A stretch of DNA of 64,000 nucleotides from Pedobacter frigoris (GTDB lineage: Bacteria; Bacteroidota; Bacteroidia; Sphingobacteriales; Sphingobacteriaceae): contig NZ_SWBQ01000001.1 in NCBI RefSeq assembly GCF_005116445.1, forward strand, positions 744,001 through 808,000. The letters run 5' to 3'. A program made the position numbers and the translations under genes. Below are positions 7,431-17,238 of the stretch, piece by piece. Under the pieces are notes generated by a model, which saw only the letters and a list, made by a program, of their open reading frames with translations, made no database searches and had not been told where the DNA came from. The first letter of the stretch is position 1, and each line of letters begins with the position of its first letter.

Positions 7431-9428
7431 CTATGACACCTGAGCCGATGAATGATCACCTGCTATCCGTTTCAATTCCATTAAAAGAGATTCCAGATGG
7501 AGGATCCGATCTTGCGAATGTTGAAAATCAGGAATACTCCTGCTTTTCCCTATCATTAACGAGAGACCGATCAGCAATGAATTCGTGCGGTAGGCCAATG
7601 CCTGGAAGTCAAAAAGCCTGTCAAAATCTGTCTTTTTTTTCCCCGGCTCAGTTTGTAACTGATGAAAAGCTTCAGAAAAAGCTGCTAAAGAAATGTGCGC
7701 TTTCTTGCGATCCAGGCGTATGCCGAACAAATCAACTTGATCTGCTTCCAGATATGACTTTATGGTTTCAAAGTATGCCGTGTTGCTTTCCACTACAGCG
7801 TCTTTTAAACCACTGATTCCCTTGCTTTGCCTGACCGGGATGGCAAACCACCCTAAGAGCGCAAGCAAGGTTCCGAGCAAGGTAAATACAGCTCTGCTGC
7901 TAAATAGCTCCAGACTGGCTCCCTCAAATGTAAGCAAGGAGACCAGCACGGCTACCGTGACAAACAAGACACTTACCAAATAATTAGGTCTGTTAAAAAG
8001 AAAGAAGCCAAATAAACTGACGACTACTATACTTAGCAACACCGCTTTGTTGCCCAGCAGCAATAAAACAACCATGCTAATCATTAAGCCAAGAATTGTT
8101 CCGATGATACGCTGATAATTTCGCCTTTGAGTTATGGCATAGGTAGGTCTGGCCACAATGACTATCGTAAGCAATAACCAATATGAATATTTTGCCTGAA
8201 CGATTAAGAATCCAAATGCAGCGCTTAAGCCAAATAACATAGCCAGGCGAACTGAAAAGCGAAAAACAGGTGATTTAAATATCAGTTGTGCCCTGATGGT
8301 ACTCCATCTTATACTAACTTCCGGAATAAATTTAGTATAGTCAAAAACGGACTCTTCAGGTTCTGGCAGGGACTGGATGACTTCAAGTGCCTTTAAGCTG
8401 AGAATTTTCTCTATAATTTCATTGATATTTCTAATAGTCGCTTTCAGGATTTTGCCTGGTTCAGACTTGTGTGTGTCTGCCGACTGCTCTAATTCGGCTA
8501 AGTGAAGGCGAATAGAAGCTTCTAAAATTTGTTCCTTCTTATGGTATTTTGTCAAAGGAAGGTGAAGCGCATCTATTAGCTCAGCCGTCAGCGTGATGAT
8601 TTTTCTGATCGGACTTAATGAGGATTCTGCATCTAAAGACTGGCGAATGTGATCGTAATCATGATCAATTGCTGTTAGCAGTTCATACAGGTCAATCACA
8701 CGATAAGCATGTTGCAACAACTGTCGCCCTTTAGAGTTATCTGATTTTAACAGATTTTCTTCCCGCAACAATAAAGACCTTACATGCTCCTGTTGCTCAC
8801 TGACGATAACATGAAGTTTACTGATTTTTCTATAAATGTCAACTACTGGGATGTCCTTGCCATAAAAGTCTGCTTTCGCACGCAGTAAGGTTGCCATTCC
8901 GCTATAGCTTTCCTTCATGGCATAGTATAGAGAACGGTGAGGAAGTATGTAGGATTGAACGATACTGATCAAAAAGTACCACAATGCGCCGCATGCGATG
9001 TACAAACTACAGTCAAAAGCCCCGTCCGGTTGCAACCCAATCGTAAAACAGATCAAAATCAGCGTGAGCACACCAACATTCGCAATGCGTGTTCCCAATG
9101 AAAATAACATCCCGCAGGCAAAAGCAGCAACTGTCAGCCATAGCGTGAGCGCCCATGGATTAATCAATACTACCTCTGTTAAAAATGCTGAAACAAAGAA
9201 AAATGGTATGCACCAGCCGGCAGACTGCAATTTATCCGCACGGATACCGGGAAGATCTGTTAAAGATGATAAAAGCGCGCCTACACTGGTCGCGATTGCC
9301 ACGTTTCTATCTCCGCCTAAGATGACTATGGCAAATCCTGGAACAAAGGTCGCAAACGTATTGCGGAGCGCATCGCCGGTGTGTTCTCTGCGTATAAAAT
9401 TTAAACAACCATTCAGGAAAGCTTGCAT
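7431..9428 (-). CDS. FUSC family protein (YccS/YhfK-like inner-membrane protein)
   Basis: A 665-residue protein with the two-block layout of FUSC/aromatic-acid-exporter-like proteins. It has an N-terminal membrane block (about residues 20-160, starting RREHTGDALRNTFATF), a long helical cytoplasmic linker (about 165-345), a second membrane block (about 375-515), and a C-terminal helical domain (about 530-650). The second block carries FRFSVRLAMLFGLSAAFG and RPTYAITQRRNYQRIIGT, the conserved turn followed by an Arg-rich motif of this family. Relatives include E. coli YccS/YhfK and the fusaric-acid and AaeB-type exporters; some export aromatic acids, but no substrate is shown here. The gene is transcribed towards the AI-2E gene and has no same-strand partner. 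Confidence 0.88.
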   Translation of the reverse strand: MQAFLNGCLNFIRREHTGDALRNTFATFVPGFAIVILGGDRNVAIATSVGALLSSLTDLPGIRADKLQSAGWCIPFFFVSAFLTEVVLINPWALTLWLTVAAFACGMLFSLGTRIANVGVLTLILICFTIGLQPDGAFDCSLYIACGALWYFLISIVQSYILPHRSLYYAMKESYSGMATLLRAKADFYGKDIPVVDIYRKISKLHVIVSEQQEHVRSLLLREENLLKSDNSKGRQLLQHAYRVIDLYELLTAIDHDYDHIRQSLDAESSLSPIRKIITLTAELIDALHLPLTKYHKKEQILEASIRLHLAELEQSADTHKSEPGKILKATIRNINEIIEKILSLKALEVIQSLPEPEESVFDYTKFIPEVSIRWSTIRAQLIFKSPVFRFSVRLAMLFGLSAAFGFLIVQAKYSYWLLLTIVIVARPTYAITQRRNYQRIIGTILGLMISMVVLLLLGNKAVLLSIVVVSLFGFFLFNRPNYLVSVLFVTVAVLVSLLTFEGASLELFSSRAVFTLLGTLLALLGWFAIPVRQSKGISGLKDAVVESNTAYFETIKSYLEADQVDLFGIRLDRKKAHISLAAFSEAFHQLQTEPGKKKTDFDRLFDFQALAYRTNSLLIGLSLMIGKSRSIPDFQHSQDRILHLESLLMELKRIAGDHSSAQVS

Positions 9429-9599
9429 GCCGCAAAATTATGTATAATAAAGCCTTTAGGGTAGCTTTATTGAGAAAATCACAAAAATATACCACACAGG
9501 AATCCATATGCTTTAATTTTCATGCGGTCAGGAGAATATATTATGATTCAAAAATAATATCGATATTGCCGGCTGCGATTTGTAGGGGTTTTACAAGCA

Positions 9600-10199
9600 A
9601 TGGAAAAGGAAACAGAAAAAAATGATCAGTATTGGATAGATGCTCTGTCTGGTGCCGACGAAACTGCGCTATCTCATTTTTTTAAGCAATATGCCAAATC
9701 ATTGGGGTATTTTACAAACCGTTTAGTTCATGATAAACAAGAAGCAGAAGACATTGTGGCAACTTGTTTTATAAAACTTTGGCAAAGACGTTCAAGTTTT
9801 AAGACAGTTGATAATATTAAAGCATTTTTATACCTCAGCTGTAAAAATGCTTGCCTGGATTACCTTCGACATGTTAAAGTAAAAACCCTGGCACAAGAAC
9901 GCTACCTAAATCAAGATCCTGAGGCTGAGGAAACAATTTTGTATCATATTGTGAAAGCTGAGGTGTTACAGGTTTTAAATCAGGAAATTGAACAATTACC
10001 AAATAATTATCGGCAAGTATTTAAGCTTATCTATTTCGAAAACAAAAAGACTGATGAAATAGCTTTGGAACTTGGACTCACACCTCAAACAGTTAGAAAC
10101 TATAAAACGAGAACGATCGAATTATTAAAAACTGCGATGATCAAAAGAGGTGTTTCCTCTGCTGGAATTCTAGCTCTTCTACTTTATCTGGACAAATAA
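9600..10199 (+). CDS. ECF RNA polymerase sigma factor (Bacteroidetes FecI-like)
   Basis: A 199-residue sigma-70 family protein of extracytoplasmic-function type. Region 2 is at about residues 25-95 (HDKQEAEDIVATCFIKLWQ, then NIKAFLYLSCKNACLDYLRH). Region 4 is at about 125-185 (EIEQLPNNYRQVFKLIYFE, then the helix-turn-helix TDEIALELGLTPQTVRNYK). Region 3 is absent, as is normal for ECF factors. The FecR-type anti-sigma gene starts 75 bp downstream and an STN-domain SusC receptor follows. This is the standard layout for cell-surface signalling, in which ligand binding at the receptor releases the sigma factor to transcribe the receptor operon. The ATG at 9600 is the first start that leaves an ordinary N-terminus. 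Confidence 0.95.
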   Translation: MEKETEKNDQYWIDALSGADETALSHFFKQYAKSLGYFTNRLVHDKQEAEDIVATCFIKLWQRRSSFKTVDNIKAFLYLSCKNACLDYLRHVKVKTLAQERYLNQDPEAEETILYHIVKAEVLQVLNQEIEQLPNNYRQVFKLIYFENKKTDEIALELGLTPQTVRNYKTRTIELLKTAMIKRGVSSAGILALLLYLDK

Positions 10200-10274
10200 A
10201 AAAAATACATTTTTTGGGTTGTTTGGATTTGTCAACCGTTTCTATAGAAAGAATCAAACCTATAACGAGTTGAC

Positions 10275-11450
10275 ATGATATTTGAAGATCAATTTTCTAT
10301 TTCAGATTTAATAGTCAGGCATTTGCAAGGAAGGCTGGATATTCGTGAGCAAGAAGCACTTAAAAGCTGGATTGCTGCTTCTGACCATAATAAAACTTTT
10401 TTTGAAGAGTTTAAAAATGATGCGATGCTAATGTCTGCTTTAAAAGAATTTAACTCCTTAGATGAAGAGGCAGTTTGGGCTAAGACTAACCGCGGAATTA
10501 ATCGTGAGAAAAGAGTTTCGATACGTTTTAATTATCGTATGATTGCTACTGCGGCCGCCGTCGCGGTGATGACATTAGGAGTGTGGTTATATTATGCTTC
10601 AAACCAAAGCGATCATCATATCAACCATCGCGGGGACCCTCTGATTTCTGCTAAAGACATTACTCCTGGTAAAAACGGAGCCACCATTACCTTAGCAAAT
10701 GGCAAAGTTATACAACTAAGCGACGTACAAAGTGGGGTAGTGATAGAAAAGGACCGGCTGGCTTATACAGATGGAAGCTCGGTTATCTCAGACAAGGAAT
10801 CAATGGGGGGGCTAGAGGTAACTGCAGAAACAACTAAGGGGCAAACATATACATTTACGTTGCCAGACGGCACAAAAGTTTGGCTGAATGCTGAATCTAA
10901 AATTTCATTTGCACAGTCATTTGTAAAAAAGACGCGTGATATATTTTTAGAAGGTGAGGCTTATTTCGAGGTTGCTAACAATAAAAAAGTCCCTTTTGTT
11001 GTCAAGAGTAACAGACAGCAGGTAGAAGTTTTGGGTACGCATTTCAATATTAATACATATGAAGATGAAGCTGTAGTTCAGACTACACTGCTCGAAGGGA
11101 GTGTGAGAATAGAAGGTGTCGCAAAATTAAATGTCCAGAAAACACTTCAGCCTGGACAACAGGCAGTGCTGACCAGTAATACACTTAATGTAAAAGCTGT
11201 AGACGTAAATGATGCCGTCGCCTGGAAAAATGGTGATTTTGTTTTTAAAAATGAACCTATTGAAAGTATTATGCGTAAACTATCAAGATGGTATAATGTT
11301 GAGGTTAGCTACGAAGGCGAAATTTCAGCAAAAGGCTTCAATGGTAAGGTCTCGCGTTCTAAAAATATTTATCAGGTACTGAAAGCCCTGGAATCCACAA
11401 AATCTATTCATTTTAGAGTTGAAGGAAGGAGGATTACTGCTATGGAATAA
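10275..11450 (+). CDS. FecR family anti-sigma factor
   Basis: A 391-residue single-pass membrane protein. The cytoplasmic N-terminus (about residues 1-90) carries the sigma-binding features SDLIVRHLQGRLDIREQEA and FEEFKND. One membrane helix spans about 93-112 (TAAAVAVMTLGVWLYYA). The periplasmic FecR domain lies at about 180-285 (TFTLPDGTKVWLNAESKISF, FLEGEAYFEVANNKKVPF, LGTHFNINTYEDE). A C-terminal DUF4974-type domain lies at about 320-388 (DFVFKNEPIESIMRKLSRWY), which contacts the STN domain of the receptor. Length and domain order match the Bacteroidetes FecR type exactly. It should hold the upstream-encoded sigma factor inactive until the downstream-encoded SusC senses its ligand. A hairpin follows the gene at 11478-11511. 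Confidence 0.95.
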   Translation: MIFEDQFSISDLIVRHLQGRLDIREQEALKSWIAASDHNKTFFEEFKNDAMLMSALKEFNSLDEEAVWAKTNRGINREKRVSIRFNYRMIATAAAVAVMTLGVWLYYASNQSDHHINHRGDPLISAKDITPGKNGATITLANGKVIQLSDVQSGVVIEKDRLAYTDGSSVISDKESMGGLEVTAETTKGQTYTFTLPDGTKVWLNAESKISFAQSFVKKTRDIFLEGEAYFEVANNKKVPFVVKSNRQQVEVLGTHFNINTYEDEAVVQTTLLEGSVRIEGVAKLNVQKTLQPGQQAVLTSNTLNVKAVDVNDAVAWKNGDFVFKNEPIESIMRKLSRWYNVEVSYEGEISAKGFNGKVSRSKNIYQVLKALESTKSIHFRVEGRRITAME

Positions 11451-11477
11451 ATATACCATAAACAAAGTAGTCTAAGA

Positions 11478-11511
11478 AGTCAGGGAACCAGAAGGATCCG
11501 GTAACCTGACT
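11478..11511 (+). terminator. Hairpin between fecR-type gene and susC-type gene
   Basis: AGTCAGG (11478-11484) pairs fully with CCTGACT (11505-11511), and inside it ACC pairs with GGT next to a two-base internal loop. It starts 27 bases after the FecR stop and is followed by an A/T-rich run. This fits a terminator or attenuator that separates low sigma/anti-sigma expression from sigma-dependent receptor expression. The tail is not a pure T-run, so termination efficiency is uncertain. Confidence 0.5.
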
Positions 11512-11612
11512 AAAATTTGGATTACAAATACATTAATCAACATATCAGCTCATACGGAATACCACACTCATCTTGGAAAATGCAGTGGCATAACGTAAAC
11601 CAAACTTAACAA

Positions 11613-14600
11613 ATGTACATTTTTTATAAACAAAAAATATGCATCCCAAATGGGTGCGTACGTAAATTAGTCATGATTATGCGGCTAACCACCCTGATCC
11701 TTTTTGTCTCTGTTATGCAAGTAAGTGCAAGCTCTTTTGCACAGAAAATTACCCTTTCTGAGAAAAACACTTCGATAGATAAGATTTTCGATAAAATCAG
11801 AATACAAACTGGTTACGATTTTCTGATTCCTAGTGACATACTTAAACAGGCAAAACCAGTATCCATCACCGTACACAATAAAGAACTTAAATTGGTTTTG
11901 AAACAGCTGCTTGAAAATCAGTCATTAGATTTTGTTGTGCAGGAGAAAATGGTGGTAATCTCGAAAAAGGAGGTTTCAATCTTGGATAGGTTAATCTCCC
12001 AGTTTCTAAACGTAAATATTAGTGGAATAGTCAGTGCTGATTCAGGAATGCCCTTAGCTGGAGCAACTGTAAGTGTTGTAGGAACTAATAAACAGTCGTT
12101 GACAGATGTCAATGGGGCCTTTTCTATAAAAGATGTTCCAGAAAAGTCGATAATAATGGTTTCTTATATAGGTTATAAAAGCCAGGAAATTCAACTAAAA
12201 TCCAATCAAACATCCTTAAATATAGTGATGGCGCTTGCCGACAATAAGCTGGATGAGGTTTTGATTAGTACGGGTATGTTTAGAAAAGCAGATAAAAGCT
12301 TCACCGGGTCATCAACAACCATCACAGCAAAAGAATTGGAACAGTTTGGTAATCGCAACCTCGTCACTTCTTTAAGGAATTTCGATCCTTCTTTCAATAT
12401 CATTGAGAGTAATACAATGGGCTCCAATCCAAATCGTTTACCCGATATCCAGGTCAGGGGGAATTCCAGTTTGCCTAATGTAGCCAATCTGGACGATCTT
12501 GCCGGGTTGAATACACCATTGATCATATTGGATGGATTTCAATCTACGCTACAAAAGATGCTGGATATTAATCAAAATGAAGTAGAGTCCATTACCCTGC
12601 TTAAAGATGCCTCTGCAACGGCTATTTATGGGTCTAGAGGCTCTAATGGTGTTGTTGTCATTACAACTAAACTTCCTAAAGCCGGATCATTAAAGCTCAA
12701 TTACAGAGCAGATCTTAATATTGAAGCTGCCGACTTGAGCGATTATCATTTGCTGGATGCCCGTCAAAAGTTGGAGCTTGAGCAGAAATCGGGTTTGTAT
12801 AACGCATCAACTCCGCAATTCGATTTGCCTTTGAAAAGATACTATAATTATGTGCTGAATCAGGTAAATAAGGGAGTAAATACAGACTGGTTATCTATAC
12901 CTGTCCGTACAGGAGTTGGGCAGCGACATAATTTCGGCCTCTCTGGTGGAGATCACACCTTTCGTTATTCGGCTTCTGCACAGGTAAATAATATTGCGGG
13001 TGTAATGAAAGGCTCTGGACGTCATACATTTAACGGAACAGTGAACCTGGCCTATACTTATAAAAATATCAGGTTTAGCAATAACCTAATGATTACAGAG
13101 GGTAATTCTACGGAATCATCTTATGGCTCATTCGCAGATTACGTTAAAATGAACCCATATTGGACCCCTTACGATAGCAAAGGAAACGTACTTAAGTTTA
13201 TGGGAGATCCTGGTAATTTTGATTATCAATCCCGGTGGGCTACTTTACCAACAAATCCCTTGTTTAATGCGACGCTGAATGTTTTTGACAAAACCAAAAC
13301 ATCGGAACTCATTAACAATACCACTGTTGAACTGACCTTATTAAAAGATTTGGTGATTAGAGCACAGCTCGGGCTGACGAAAAACACTACGCAAAAAGAC
13401 AAATTCAGGCCTGCAGATCATACTGCTTTTGCTGAATATCCTGCTACAGAATTATTTCGGAAAGGGGATTATAACTATGGCATTGGAAATGGCTTCAGCT
13501 ATGATGGAAGTTTAAATTTGCAGTATTCTAAAGTATTTAAGGAAAAACATATCTTCTTTGCCGGTTTGGATTATAACATTCGCCAATATAAAAGTTCAGC
13601 CTATAGTTTTCTTGCAGAGGGTTTTACGAATCCCAACTTCGATTTTATTTCAATGGCATTGCAATACGCCAAAAATCAGAAACCTACAGGCAGCGAGAGC
13701 CTGACCAGGGCGATGGGCTTTACAGGTAACGTAAATTATAACTATGACGACCGTTATTTTGTAGATGCATCTTTACGTATGGACGGATCATCACAGTTTG
13801 GAAGAAAGAACATGACGGCGCCTTTCTGGTCAACTGGTATAGGGTGGAATCTGCACAATGAAGTATTCTTAAAGAATAATGATGTGGTAAACCGATTGAA
13901 ATTGCGCGGTTCAGCTGGTATAACCGGGGCACAGAATTTCAGTGCTTATCAGTCACTTTCTACTTATCAGTATTATACAGATGACCGTTATATGGGCTGG
14001 AATGGCGCTTACCTGCTTGGTCTTGGCAATGAAGACTTAAAATGGCAACAGGCTATGAAATATGACATTGGAATTGATGCAGAATTCTTAAAAAGCCGTC
14101 TTCGTGTAACTGCTGATTATTATCTGTCGACCACTAAAGACCTTGTTTCTTCTGTAAATCTTCCTGCATCAAGAGGATTCGCTAACTACATCGAAAATAT
14201 TGGGAAAATGCGGAACAAAGGATTTGAATTCAAAGCGACCGGTATTTTACTGAATCAGCCAAATGGTTGGTTCTGGAGTATCACAGGTGCGGTAGTTCAG
14301 AACCGCAATCAGATCGTTAAAACTTCACAGGCATTAAAAGATGCTCAAAAATCAAGACAACTGGGTACAGGGGATGTATTGAGTGCACTATATTTTGAAG
14401 GCTATTCTACAAATGCGATTTGGGTTGTTCCATCCTTGGGTATAGATCCAAGTAGTGGTAAAGAGCTTTATCTGGATATCAACGGTAAACCCACCTATAC
14501 CTGGAGCGGTAACGACCTACGCGCCATGGGCAATTCAGATCCGGATTTTATGGGCAATTTCAGTACCATGTTCAGGTATAAACGTTTGTCGTTCAACGCA

Positions 14601-14993
14601 GTTTTTGGTTATCGTTTTGGCGGACAACTGTATAACCAAACGTTAATCAGCAAAGTAGAAAATGCAGATTATAAGTACAACGTTGATTCCAGGGTATATG
14701 ATGATCGCTGGCAGAATTCTGGTGATGATGCCGCTTTTAAAGGTTTGATGATTTTTACACCTACCTCCAGAACTTCCCGTTTTGTACAGGATGAGAATAC
14801 CATCACCTGTCAGAATATCAATATCCAGTATGAGTTGAAATCCAGTTATTTAAAACGTAAGGTGGGACTAAACAACCTGCTTATTGGAGCAAATACAGCG
14901 GAGCCTTTCCGGTTTTCTACTATTGAACAAGAAAGAGGAACAGTGTATCCTTTTTCCAGACAATTCTCTTTAAACATTAGTGCAACATTTTAA
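11613..14993 (+). CDS. SusC/RagA family TonB-linked outer-membrane receptor with STN signalling domain
   Basis: A 1126-residue TonB-dependent transporter. A long N-terminal leader (residues 1-44, signal cut near SSFAQK) is usual for FecR-linked SusC proteins. The STN domain is at about 46-122 (ITLSEKNTSIDKIFDKIR, ending MVVISKKE). A carboxypeptidase-regulatory-like domain is at about 133-208 (VNISGIVSADSGMPLAGATV, YIGYKSQEI). The plug follows at about 215-345 (RNSSLPNVANLDDLAG... region; SITLLKDASATAIYGSRGSN), then the barrel to the C-terminal phenylalanine (LNISATF). The STN domain means it also signals to the FecR protein encoded just before. Together with the SusD gene 10 bp downstream it forms a lidded importer. 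The ligand is unknown. Confidence 0.96.
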   Translation: MYIFYKQKICIPNGCVRKLVMIMRLTTLILFVSVMQVSASSFAQKITLSEKNTSIDKIFDKIRIQTGYDFLIPSDILKQAKPVSITVHNKELKLVLKQLLENQSLDFVVQEKMVVISKKEVSILDRLISQFLNVNISGIVSADSGMPLAGATVSVVGTNKQSLTDVNGAFSIKDVPEKSIIMVSYIGYKSQEIQLKSNQTSLNIVMALADNKLDEVLISTGMFRKADKSFTGSSTTITAKELEQFGNRNLVTSLRNFDPSFNIIESNTMGSNPNRLPDIQVRGNSSLPNVANLDDLAGLNTPLIILDGFQSTLQKMLDINQNEVESITLLKDASATAIYGSRGSNGVVVITTKLPKAGSLKLNYRADLNIEAADLSDYHLLDARQKLELEQKSGLYNASTPQFDLPLKRYYNYVLNQVNKGVNTDWLSIPVRTGVGQRHNFGLSGGDHTFRYSASAQVNNIAGVMKGSGRHTFNGTVNLAYTYKNIRFSNNLMITEGNSTESSYGSFADYVKMNPYWTPYDSKGNVLKFMGDPGNFDYQSRWATLPTNPLFNATLNVFDKTKTSELINNTTVELTLLKDLVIRAQLGLTKNTTQKDKFRPADHTAFAEYPATELFRKGDYNYGIGNGFSYDGSLNLQYSKVFKEKHIFFAGLDYNIRQYKSSAYSFLAEGFTNPNFDFISMALQYAKNQKPTGSESLTRAMGFTGNVNYNYDDRYFVDASLRMDGSSQFGRKNMTAPFWSTGIGWNLHNEVFLKNNDVVNRLKLRGSAGITGAQNFSAYQSLSTYQYYTDDRYMGWNGAYLLGLGNEDLKWQQAMKYDIGIDAEFLKSRLRVTADYYLSTTKDLVSSVNLPASRGFANYIENIGKMRNKGFEFKATGILLNQPNGWFWSITGAVVQNRNQIVKTSQALKDAQKSRQLGTGDVLSALYFEGYSTNAIWVVPSLGIDPSSGKELYLDINGKPTYTWSGNDLRAMGNSDPDFMGNFSTMFRYKRLSFNAVFGYRFGGQLYNQTLISKVENADYKYNVDSRVYDDRWQNSGDDAAFKGLMIFTPTSRTSRFVQDENTITCQNINIQYELKSSYLKRKVGLNNLLIGANTAEPFRFSTIEQERGTVYPFSRQFSLNISATF

Positions 14994-15003
14994 AAGATTT
15001 AAG

Positions 15004-16446
15004 ATGAAAAATATCAAATATACAGTCATGCTGCTGCTTGTGATGATGAGCATCAGTTCATGCAAAAAGTATTTAACCATAAACCCTAAAACAGAAATGG
15101 ACAGGGATGTGCTTTTTTCTAATGAATCTGGTTTTAAGGATGCACTGACAGGAGTGTACATTCAGATGAAAGAAGAAAAATCCTATGGTAAAGCAATGAC
15201 CATGACTACGTTGGAGAGCCTGATCTCAAGCTGGGATGTAACTGCTAACAGCACAGAACAGCGACTCGGATTATTCAATTATACCGATGCCGGGGCTGAA
15301 ACAGCACTGTCCGATATTTATGGTCAGGAATACAAGATCATTGCGAGTATAAATGCAATTCTTGAACAAATTGATGCTAAAAAGGATATTTTTAGTCCAG
15401 GCATGTACGAAATGATTAAAGGGGAGTGCTTGGCCTTGCGCGCTTATTGCCACTTTGATGTATTGCGCCTGTTTGGGCCTGTTCCTACAGCCCCTGCAGT
15501 TGGTAACCAGTTGCACTATGTTCAGAATTTATCTACAAAACCTGATGCCGCGGTGAGCTACGAGACCTTTAAAACTTTATTGTTGAAAGATCTGGCTGAT
15601 GCCGAAGCGCTCGAAAAAGAGGTAGACCCATTTACAAAAAATAGTATACTCGACTTTAAAAATGGTGTTTTCAAAACGGATAATAATTTTTTAAACTACC
15701 GGTACACCAGGATGAATTATTATGCCATTAAAGCATTGCAGGCCCGCGCTTACTTGTGGTTTAATGATCAGCAAAAAGCTTATGACTGTGCTCGCCTGGT
15801 GATTGACGCTAAGGATAATGACGGTAAGCCTAAATTCAGGCTTGGTACTGCTGCAGATATGACGGCTAAAGATTATGTGCTGACCTGCGAACATATTTTT
15901 GGATTGTATGATTTTAAGTTGTTTACGCGCTACAATACCATTTTTGCTACCGGATTGTTAAAAAAAGGTAATGCTGAAACGACGATTAAGACCCAGTTAT
16001 ATGGTAATACAGGAACGGATATCAGGGAGGCTAATTTATGGGAATTATTAACCATATCAGCAAGCAAGAGTTATATCTATAAAAAATACCAGTCGATAGA
16101 AACGCCTGCAAATATGGCTGTGGATTTTAAACAGATCCCGATGTTACGTGTAAGTGAAATGTATCTGATTGCAATAGAAACTGCGCCGGCGGCTGAAGCT
16201 CAGGTCTTGTGGAATGCCTTCCGTACTGCACGTAACTTAACCCCTTTAGTAATAGCCGCTGATCCTTTACAGCGCCAATCGGATATGATCAAAGAATACA
16301 GAAAAGAGTTCTATGCGGAAGGACAGGCTTTTTTTGCATATAAACGTATTAATGCGGCAAAGACAAGCGTACTTTTTGCACCGGCAGCTGCTACGGTGAA
16401 TTATCTGGTCCCTATGCCAAAAACTGAAACTACTATAATTAATTAA
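15004..16446 (+). CDS. RagB/SusD family nutrient-binding lipoprotein
   Basis: A 480-residue SusD-like lipoprotein. The chosen ATG at 15004 gives a clean lipoprotein signal with the lipobox Cys at residue 20 (MMSISSCKK); an upstream GTG overlapping the receptor gene would spoil it. The SusD N-terminal TPR-like helices are recognisable (NESGFKDALTGVYIQM, then KGECLALRAYCHFDVLRLFG), as is the C-terminal half (PMLRVSEMYLIAIETA, EYRKEFYAEGQAFFAYKR). Such proteins form the lid over the SusC barrel and bind the ligand on the cell surface. It lies 10 bp after the SusC gene and 5 bp before the DUF4843 gene, so it is co-transcribed. The family call is secure; the ligand is unknown. Confidence 0.94.
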   Translation: MKNIKYTVMLLLVMMSISSCKKYLTINPKTEMDRDVLFSNESGFKDALTGVYIQMKEEKSYGKAMTMTTLESLISSWDVTANSTEQRLGLFNYTDAGAETALSDIYGQEYKIIASINAILEQIDAKKDIFSPGMYEMIKGECLALRAYCHFDVLRLFGPVPTAPAVGNQLHYVQNLSTKPDAAVSYETFKTLLLKDLADAEALEKEVDPFTKNSILDFKNGVFKTDNNFLNYRYTRMNYYAIKALQARAYLWFNDQQKAYDCARLVIDAKDNDGKPKFRLGTAADMTAKDYVLTCEHIFGLYDFKLFTRYNTIFATGLLKKGNAETTIKTQLYGNTGTDIREANLWELLTISASKSYIYKKYQSIETPANMAVDFKQIPMLRVSEMYLIAIETAPAAEAQVLWNAFRTARNLTPLVIAADPLQRQSDMIKEYRKEFYAEGQAFFAYKRINAAKTSVLFAPAAATVNYLVPMPKTETTIIN

Positions 16447-16451
16447 ACGAG

Positions 16452-17225
16452 ATGAAGAATTTTAAATATATCGCAATTGCAGGAATTTGTCTATTGATGT
16501 TTTCCTGTAAAAAAGCGGACTATGTTCGTTATACCGGTGTAGCCAGATTGCAATTTGGACCAGAGTTTCAATGGCGGTATTTTGCTCCCTATGCCTATAA
16601 TGATACGTTAAAACAACTGACTTTCTTTTATGATGCTACTACAGTGGTCTCAGATACTGTGTATTTCGACATTTATTCCATTGGGCATGAAACAAATCAG
16701 GACAGGTCATTTACTTTAAAACAAGAACAGGTTCCGGGTGCTTACAATGCAATTCCTGGTCAGCACTATAAAGCCTTTAACGATCCTGAAACAAGTAAGA
16801 ATTACGTGATCAAAGCAAGCCAGAGCCATAGCCTTGTACCAGTGGTACTCATCAGGGATAATAGTCTGAAAACAAACTCAGCTGTTTTGAAACTAAGTAT
16901 TGTTGAAGATCAAAACTTCAAATTCGGACAGGAGCAATTTTTATGGCGTAAACTGATTTTTACCGATCGCTTAAGTCGCCCTAATGCCTGGACAGATGCC
17001 TACGCTACCAATACTTTTGGCAAATACAGTATGGTTAAGCACAAGTTCATGATCGATAGCACCGGGCAAAAATGGGATCAGGATTTCCTAGTAAAAATTG
17101 CCGGTGACTCTTCAGAACAGGCTTATTGGATTTCTCTTGTAAAAGAAGCCCTGATTGCCTACAATAAAGCACATCCAACCGCTCCCTTAACAGATGAAGC
17201 TGGTGAATTAGTCATAATTCCTTAA
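16452..17225 (+). CDS. DUF4843 domain lipoprotein
   Basis: A 257-residue lipoprotein with the lipobox Cys at residue 19 (LLMFSCKKA). The body is beta-rich and matches what I know of DUF4843: an opening RLQFGP strand, a central DTVYFDIYSIGHE, and a Calx-beta-like pattern (NSAVLKLSIVEDQNF). This family is found almost only as an accessory lipoprotein directly after SusC/SusD pairs in Bacteroidota, as here (5 bp after SusD, 13 bp before the next lipoprotein gene). Probably an additional surface ligand-binding subunit. No catalytic residues are evident and no biochemical function is known for the family. Confidence 0.85.
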   Translation: MKNFKYIAIAGICLLMFSCKKADYVRYTGVARLQFGPEFQWRYFAPYAYNDTLKQLTFFYDATTVVSDTVYFDIYSIGHETNQDRSFTLKQEQVPGAYNAIPGQHYKAFNDPETSKNYVIKASQSHSLVPVVLIRDNSLKTNSAVLKLSIVEDQNFKFGQEQFLWRKLIFTDRLSRPNAWTDAYATNTFGKYSMVKHKFMIDSTGQKWDQDFLVKIAGDSSEQAYWISLVKEALIAYNKAHPTAPLTDEAGELVIIP

Positions 17226-17238
17226 ATAATAATTTAAT

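Noticed and set aside
8998..9447. A 149-codon plus-strand frame at the start of the FUSC gene
   Set aside because: Antisense to the membrane block of the FUSC protein; no protein-like features.
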